DNA of 7,462 nucleotides, taken from positions 1-7,462 of the forward strand of contig CAAGDU010000085.1 in the NCBI GenBank assembly GCA_900768725.1. Reading direction: 5' to 3'. Below the pieces are notes generated by a model. It saw only the letters and a list, made by a program, of their open reading frames with translations, did no database searches and had not been told where the DNA came from. The stretch comes from Bacteroidales bacterium. GTDB lineage: Bacteria > Bacteroidota > Bacteroidia > Bacteroidales > Paludibacteraceae. A program made the translations under genes and the position numbers. Positions 4,863 to 7,462 of the stretch are shown one piece after another; the stretch's first letter is position 1; each line of letters begins with the position of its first letter.

Positions 4863-6779
4863 ATGAATACTACGGATTTTGGATTTGTGCGTGTGGCGGC
4901 GGCAGTGCCTGCCTTGCATGTGGCGGACTGTCGGCAGAACGCACAGGAGGTGAAGCGGCAGATAGCCGAAGCCATCGAAGAGGGCGTGGAGGTGATATGC
5001 TTCCCCGAACTGACGCTCACGGGCTACACCTGCGCGGACTTGTTCTTCACGCAGCAGTTGCAGCAGAACGCGCTGGCGGCGCTGGAGGACGTGTGCGCCT
5101 ACACGCGCGAGAAACCTATCATTGTGCTGATAGGCGCACCCTTGCAGGTGGATAACAACCTGTTCAACTGCGCCTTCGTGATGACCGATGGCGAGGTGCT
5201 GGGCGTGGTGCCGAAAATCAACCTGCCGAACACGGGCGAGTTCTACGAGAAGCGTTGGTTCACCTCGGGGCGGTCGTGGCAACGCAGCGCCGACGCCGAA
5301 ACCATCGAACTATGGAGCGGCGATGTGCCGTTTGGTACTGACCTGCTCTTCACGACGCGCCACTACTGCTTCGGCATAGAGATATGCGAGGACCTGTGGA
5401 GTCCCCTGCCGCCTTCTACGCAGTTGGCGATACAAGGCGCGGAACTCATCTTCAACCTGTCATCCAGCAACTGCCTCGTGGGCAAGAACGCCTACCGCCG
5501 CCAGATGATTATGCAGCAGTCTGCCCGCGTGCACTGCGGCTATGTCTATGCCTCCTCGGGCGTGGGCGAGAGCACGACCGACGTGGTGTTCTCCGGCTCT
5601 ACCTACATCGCCGAGGACGGGGCTATGCTCAGCGCGGGCGAGCGCTTCCAGCGCGTGTCGGACATGATTATTCAGGAGATAGACATCGAGCGTCTGCGCA
5701 CCGAGCGCCAGCGCAATACCAACTTCACTTCCGACAAGGTAGGGCATTACCGCAAGATTAACGTAGCGCCGATAGAGCGCGAGGAGGACCTCACCGAGCC
5801 CGTACACCGCACTTTCTCCATGACACCTTTCCTGCCTGCGAAGGCGAACGAGGACGAGTACTGCATGGATGTGCTCGCGATACAGACCAACGGACTGATG
5901 CGCCGCTGGCAGCATACGCATGCCGAGACGGTGGTGGTGGGTATCTCCGGCGGCTTAGACAGTACGCTTGCGCTCTTAGTATGCGTGCAGGCGGCTGACC
6001 GCTTGGGCTACGACCACAGCCGCGTCATCGGTATCACCATGCCCGGCTTCGGCACCAGCGACCGCACCCATGACAACGCCCTCGCACTGATGGACCAACT
6101 GGGCGTTACCACCTACGAGATACCCATCCGCGAAGTGGTTACGCAGCACCTGAACGACATCGGACACGACATAGACAACCACGACATCACTTATGAGAAC
6201 GCGCAGGCACGCTCGCGCACGCTCATACTGATGGACATGGCGAACAAATACAACGGTATCGTGGTGGGCACGGGCGACCTGAGCGAGTTGGCACTCGGAT
6301 GGGCGACCTACTGCGGCGACCAGATGTCGATGTACGGCGTGAACGCCGGTATCCCCAAGACCCTGGTGCGCTATATGGTGCGCTATGCGGCGGAGAACCT
6401 GTTCGGCGAAGAGACGCGCCGCACGCTGCTGGATATCATCGACACCCCCGTGTCGCCCGAACTGCTGCCGACCGACGAGCAAGGCAACATCGCACAGATA
6501 ACCGAGGACAAGGTGGGCCCCTACGAGTTGCACGACTTCTTCATCTACTACTTCCTCCACTACGGCTTCACGCGCGAGAAGATAGCCTACATGGCGATAC
6601 AGGCGTTTGCCGATGTGTACGATGAGGAGACTATCCGCAAGTGGCTGAACGTGTTCATGCAGCGTTTCTTCCGCCAGCAGTTCAAGCGCTCTTGCATGCC
6701 CGACGGACCGAAGGTAGTGGCAGTAAGCCTCTCGCCGCGCGGCGACTGGCGCATGCCCAGCGATGTGAATGAGATTTAG
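4863..6779 (+). CDS. nadE: glutamine-dependent NAD+ synthetase
   Basis: Catalyses the last step of NAD+ synthesis: ATP-driven amidation of nicotinic acid adenine dinucleotide with ammonia taken from glutamine. The 638-residue protein has both domains of the long (glutamine-using) form. The N-terminal nitrilase-type glutaminase (about 1-290) has the complete Glu-Lys-Cys triad: Glu49 (FPEL), Lys118 (VPKINLPNTGEFYEKRWF) and Cys175 (GIEICEDLW). The C-terminal synthetase (about 330-638) has the PP-loop SGGLDST (362-368) for ATP, GTGDLSELALGWATYCGDQM (469-488) and the tail motif SPRGDWRMPSD. Nothing is truncated. The ATG at 4863 gives the family N-terminus (FGFVRVAAAVP). The gene is strongly biased to G/C-ending codons. 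It has its own promoter; no terminator is seen after it, so transcription may continue into murB. Confidence 0.97.
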   Translation: MNTTDFGFVRVAAAVPALHVADCRQNAQEVKRQIAEAIEEGVEVICFPELTLTGYTCADLFFTQQLQQNALAALEDVCAYTREKPIIVLIGAPLQVDNNLFNCAFVMTDGEVLGVVPKINLPNTGEFYEKRWFTSGRSWQRSADAETIELWSGDVPFGTDLLFTTRHYCFGIEICEDLWSPLPPSTQLAIQGAELIFNLSSSNCLVGKNAYRRQMIMQQSARVHCGYVYASSGVGESTTDVVFSGSTYIAEDGAMLSAGERFQRVSDMIIQEIDIERLRTERQRNTNFTSDKVGHYRKINVAPIEREEDLTEPVHRTFSMTPFLPAKANEDEYCMDVLAIQTNGLMRRWQHTHAETVVVGISGGLDSTLALLVCVQAADRLGYDHSRVIGITMPGFGTSDRTHDNALALMDQLGVTTYEIPIREVVTQHLNDIGHDIDNHDITYENAQARSRTLILMDMANKYNGIVVGTGDLSELALGWATYCGDQMSMYGVNAGIPKTLVRYMVRYAAENLFGEETRRTLLDIIDTPVSPELLPTDEQGNIAQITEDKVGPYELHDFFIYYFLHYGFTREKIAYMAIQAFADVYDEETIRKWLNVFMQRFFRQQFKRSCMPDGPKVVAVSLSPRGDWRMPSDVNEI

Positions 6780-6786
6780 TTTCTAA

Positions 6787-6814
6787 TTAAGAATTTAGAA
6801 TTAAGAATTAAGAG
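6787..6814. repeat. A/T-rich tandem array, four units of 7 bp
   Basis: Four consecutive heptamers, TTAAGAA, TTTAGAA, TTAAGAA and TTAAGAG, begin 8 bp after the nadE stop codon. No stem followed by a T-tract is present, so this is not a terminator. Function unknown. Confidence 0.7.
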
Positions 6815-6823
6815 GGCTGTGCT

Positions 6824-6878
6824 CTGAGTATTCTGATAATTCTGAGTATTCTGAAAAACTCTGATAATTCTAAAAATG
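6824..6878. repeat. tandem array of about 9 bp running into the murB start codon
   Basis: Units CTGAGTATT (6824, 6842) and CTGATAATT (6833, 6861) alternate, with a diverged 10-bp unit (CTGAAAAACT, 6851) and a last degenerate unit (CTAAAAATG, 6870) whose final bases are the murB ATG. The array occupies the place where a ribosome-binding region would be. One unit junction (TAATTCTG, 6837-6844) is one mismatch from a -7 element, but no -33 box is at the right distance. Gain or loss of units would alter the leader of murB without touching its reading frame. Confidence 0.65.
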
Positions 6879-7462
6879 AAATCCACGATGTCCATTTCCC
6901 AGCACCCCATCCAAAATACCTTTGGTATTCCTGCCCGTGCACGAGTATATGCCGAATATACCTCTGTGGAGGAACTGCGCACGCTCTTGCAGACCTATAA
7001 GGGCGAGCGTTTGTTGCATATAGGTGCAGGCTCTAACCTGCTGTTTACCAACGACTTTGACGGTGTGGTGCTCCACTCGCGTATCTGCTTTGCCCGAGCG
7101 TTGGAGGAGAATGCGGAAACGGTCAACATAGAGGCGGGCGCAGGTATCGTGATGGACGACCTGATAGCGCAGGTAGCCGACATGGGGCTGTATGGTTTGG
7201 AGAACCTGAGCCATATCCCGGGCGAGGTAGGCGCGTCTGCCATACAGAACGTGGGTGCATACGGCGTGGAAGCCAAGGATGTGATACACAAAGTGCATAC
7301 CATAGCCGTAGAGACAGGCGAAGAACGGATATTCACCAACGAAGAATGCCGCTTCGGATACCGCGACAGCATATTCAAAAACGAACAGAAAGGGCAGTAT
7401 ATCGTAACGAGTGTGGTGTACAGACTGAGCAAGCAACCGCAACCGCACCTCGACTATGGCAA
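6876..7462 (+). CDS. murB: UDP-N-acetylenolpyruvoylglucosamine reductase (partial, C-terminus off window)
   Basis: FAD flavoenzyme that uses NADPH to reduce UDP-GlcNAc-enolpyruvate to UDP-MurNAc, the second committed cytosolic step of peptidoglycan synthesis. The first 195 residues are visible. They carry the FAD-binding NTFGI (14-18) and IGAGSNLLF (49-57), then GLENLSHIPGEVGASAIQNV (107-126) with GAYGVE, and CRFGYRDSIFK (158-168), in which Arg163 matches E. coli Arg159. These motifs and their spacing indicate a type I (E. coli-like) MurB. The catalytic Ser and Glu of the C-terminal part lie beyond the right edge. The start at 6876 is the first in-frame ATG; the ATG four codons later (6888) is an equally possible start. 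No Shine-Dalgarno is seen; a tandem repeat abuts the start. Same strand as nadE after 96 bp, so cotranscription is possible. Confidence 0.94.
   Translation, partial: MKSTMSISQHPIQNTFGIPARARVYAEYTSVEELRTLLQTYKGERLLHIGAGSNLLFTNDFDGVVLHSRICFARALEENAETVNIEAGAGIVMDDLIAQVADMGLYGLENLSHIPGEVGASAIQNVGAYGVEAKDVIHKVHTIAVETGEERIFTNEECRFGYRDSIFKNEQKGQYIVTSVVYRLSKQPQPHLDYG

Noticed and set aside
5976..6560. 194-codon minus-strand open frame within nadE, and similar frames at 5460-5921
   Set aside because: They are antisense shadows in G/C-rich coding DNA; nadE is fully conserved across these positions.
1..7462. CRISPR arrays, insertion sequences, prophage, attachment sites or defence systems
   Set aside because: No spaced direct repeats of CRISPR length, no transposase or integrase motifs, no duplicated tRNA 3' ends near either tRNA; all large frames are housekeeping genes.

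Overview
The window looks like a chromosomal housekeeping segment of a member of the Bacteroidota, most likely the order Bacteroidales. Three intergenic sites match the Bacteroidota primary-sigma promoter pattern (-33 TTTG, 20-bp spacer, -7 TAnnTTTG). Start codons lack clear Shine-Dalgarno sequences, intergenic DNA is A/T-rich while genes are fairly G/C-rich, tRNA genes do not encode CCA, and the protein sequences are of Bacteroidales type as far as I can recall them. I see no phage, transposon, CRISPR, toxin-antitoxin or defence genes.

Layout. From the left edge to about 4.7 kb everything is on the minus strand; from 4.86 kb to the right edge everything is on the plus strand. In minus-strand transcription order, a tRNA-Glu(CTC) with its own promoter and terminator (4704 down to 4526) comes first. 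It is followed by a D-2-hydroxyacid dehydrogenase (4408-3476) with a long 3' UTR ending at a strong intrinsic terminator (3262-3234). Next comes a promoter for pepT (tripeptidase), then gcvT (glycine cleavage T protein), tRNA-Ala(CGC) and a patatin-like phospholipase cut by the left edge. No terminator with a U-tract and no consensus promoter is visible between pepT and the patatin gene, so these four may form one transcription unit with a tRNA embedded between two coding genes. On the plus strand, nadE (glutamine-dependent NAD+ synthetase) has its own promoter, and murB (peptidoglycan precursor reductase, cut by the right edge) follows after 97 bp filled with short tandem repeats.

Functional reading. 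PepT releases amino acids from tripeptides and GcvT moves the one-carbon unit of glycine to tetrahydrofolate, so that pair is amino-acid and C1 metabolism. The dehydrogenase probably reduces a small 2-keto acid such as glyoxylate or hydroxypyruvate. NadE makes NAD+ and MurB uses NADPH in wall synthesis; their adjacency is not an obvious pathway link.

The genes are ordinary, and I found no convincing new multi-gene system. The interesting material is between the genes: an array of A/T-tracts phased at about 10 bp between the divergent tRNA-Glu and nadE promoters, other short-period arrays (7, 9 and 11 bp), a perfect 11-bp stem directly 5' of tRNA-Ala, and the gcvT-tRNA-patatin arrangement.
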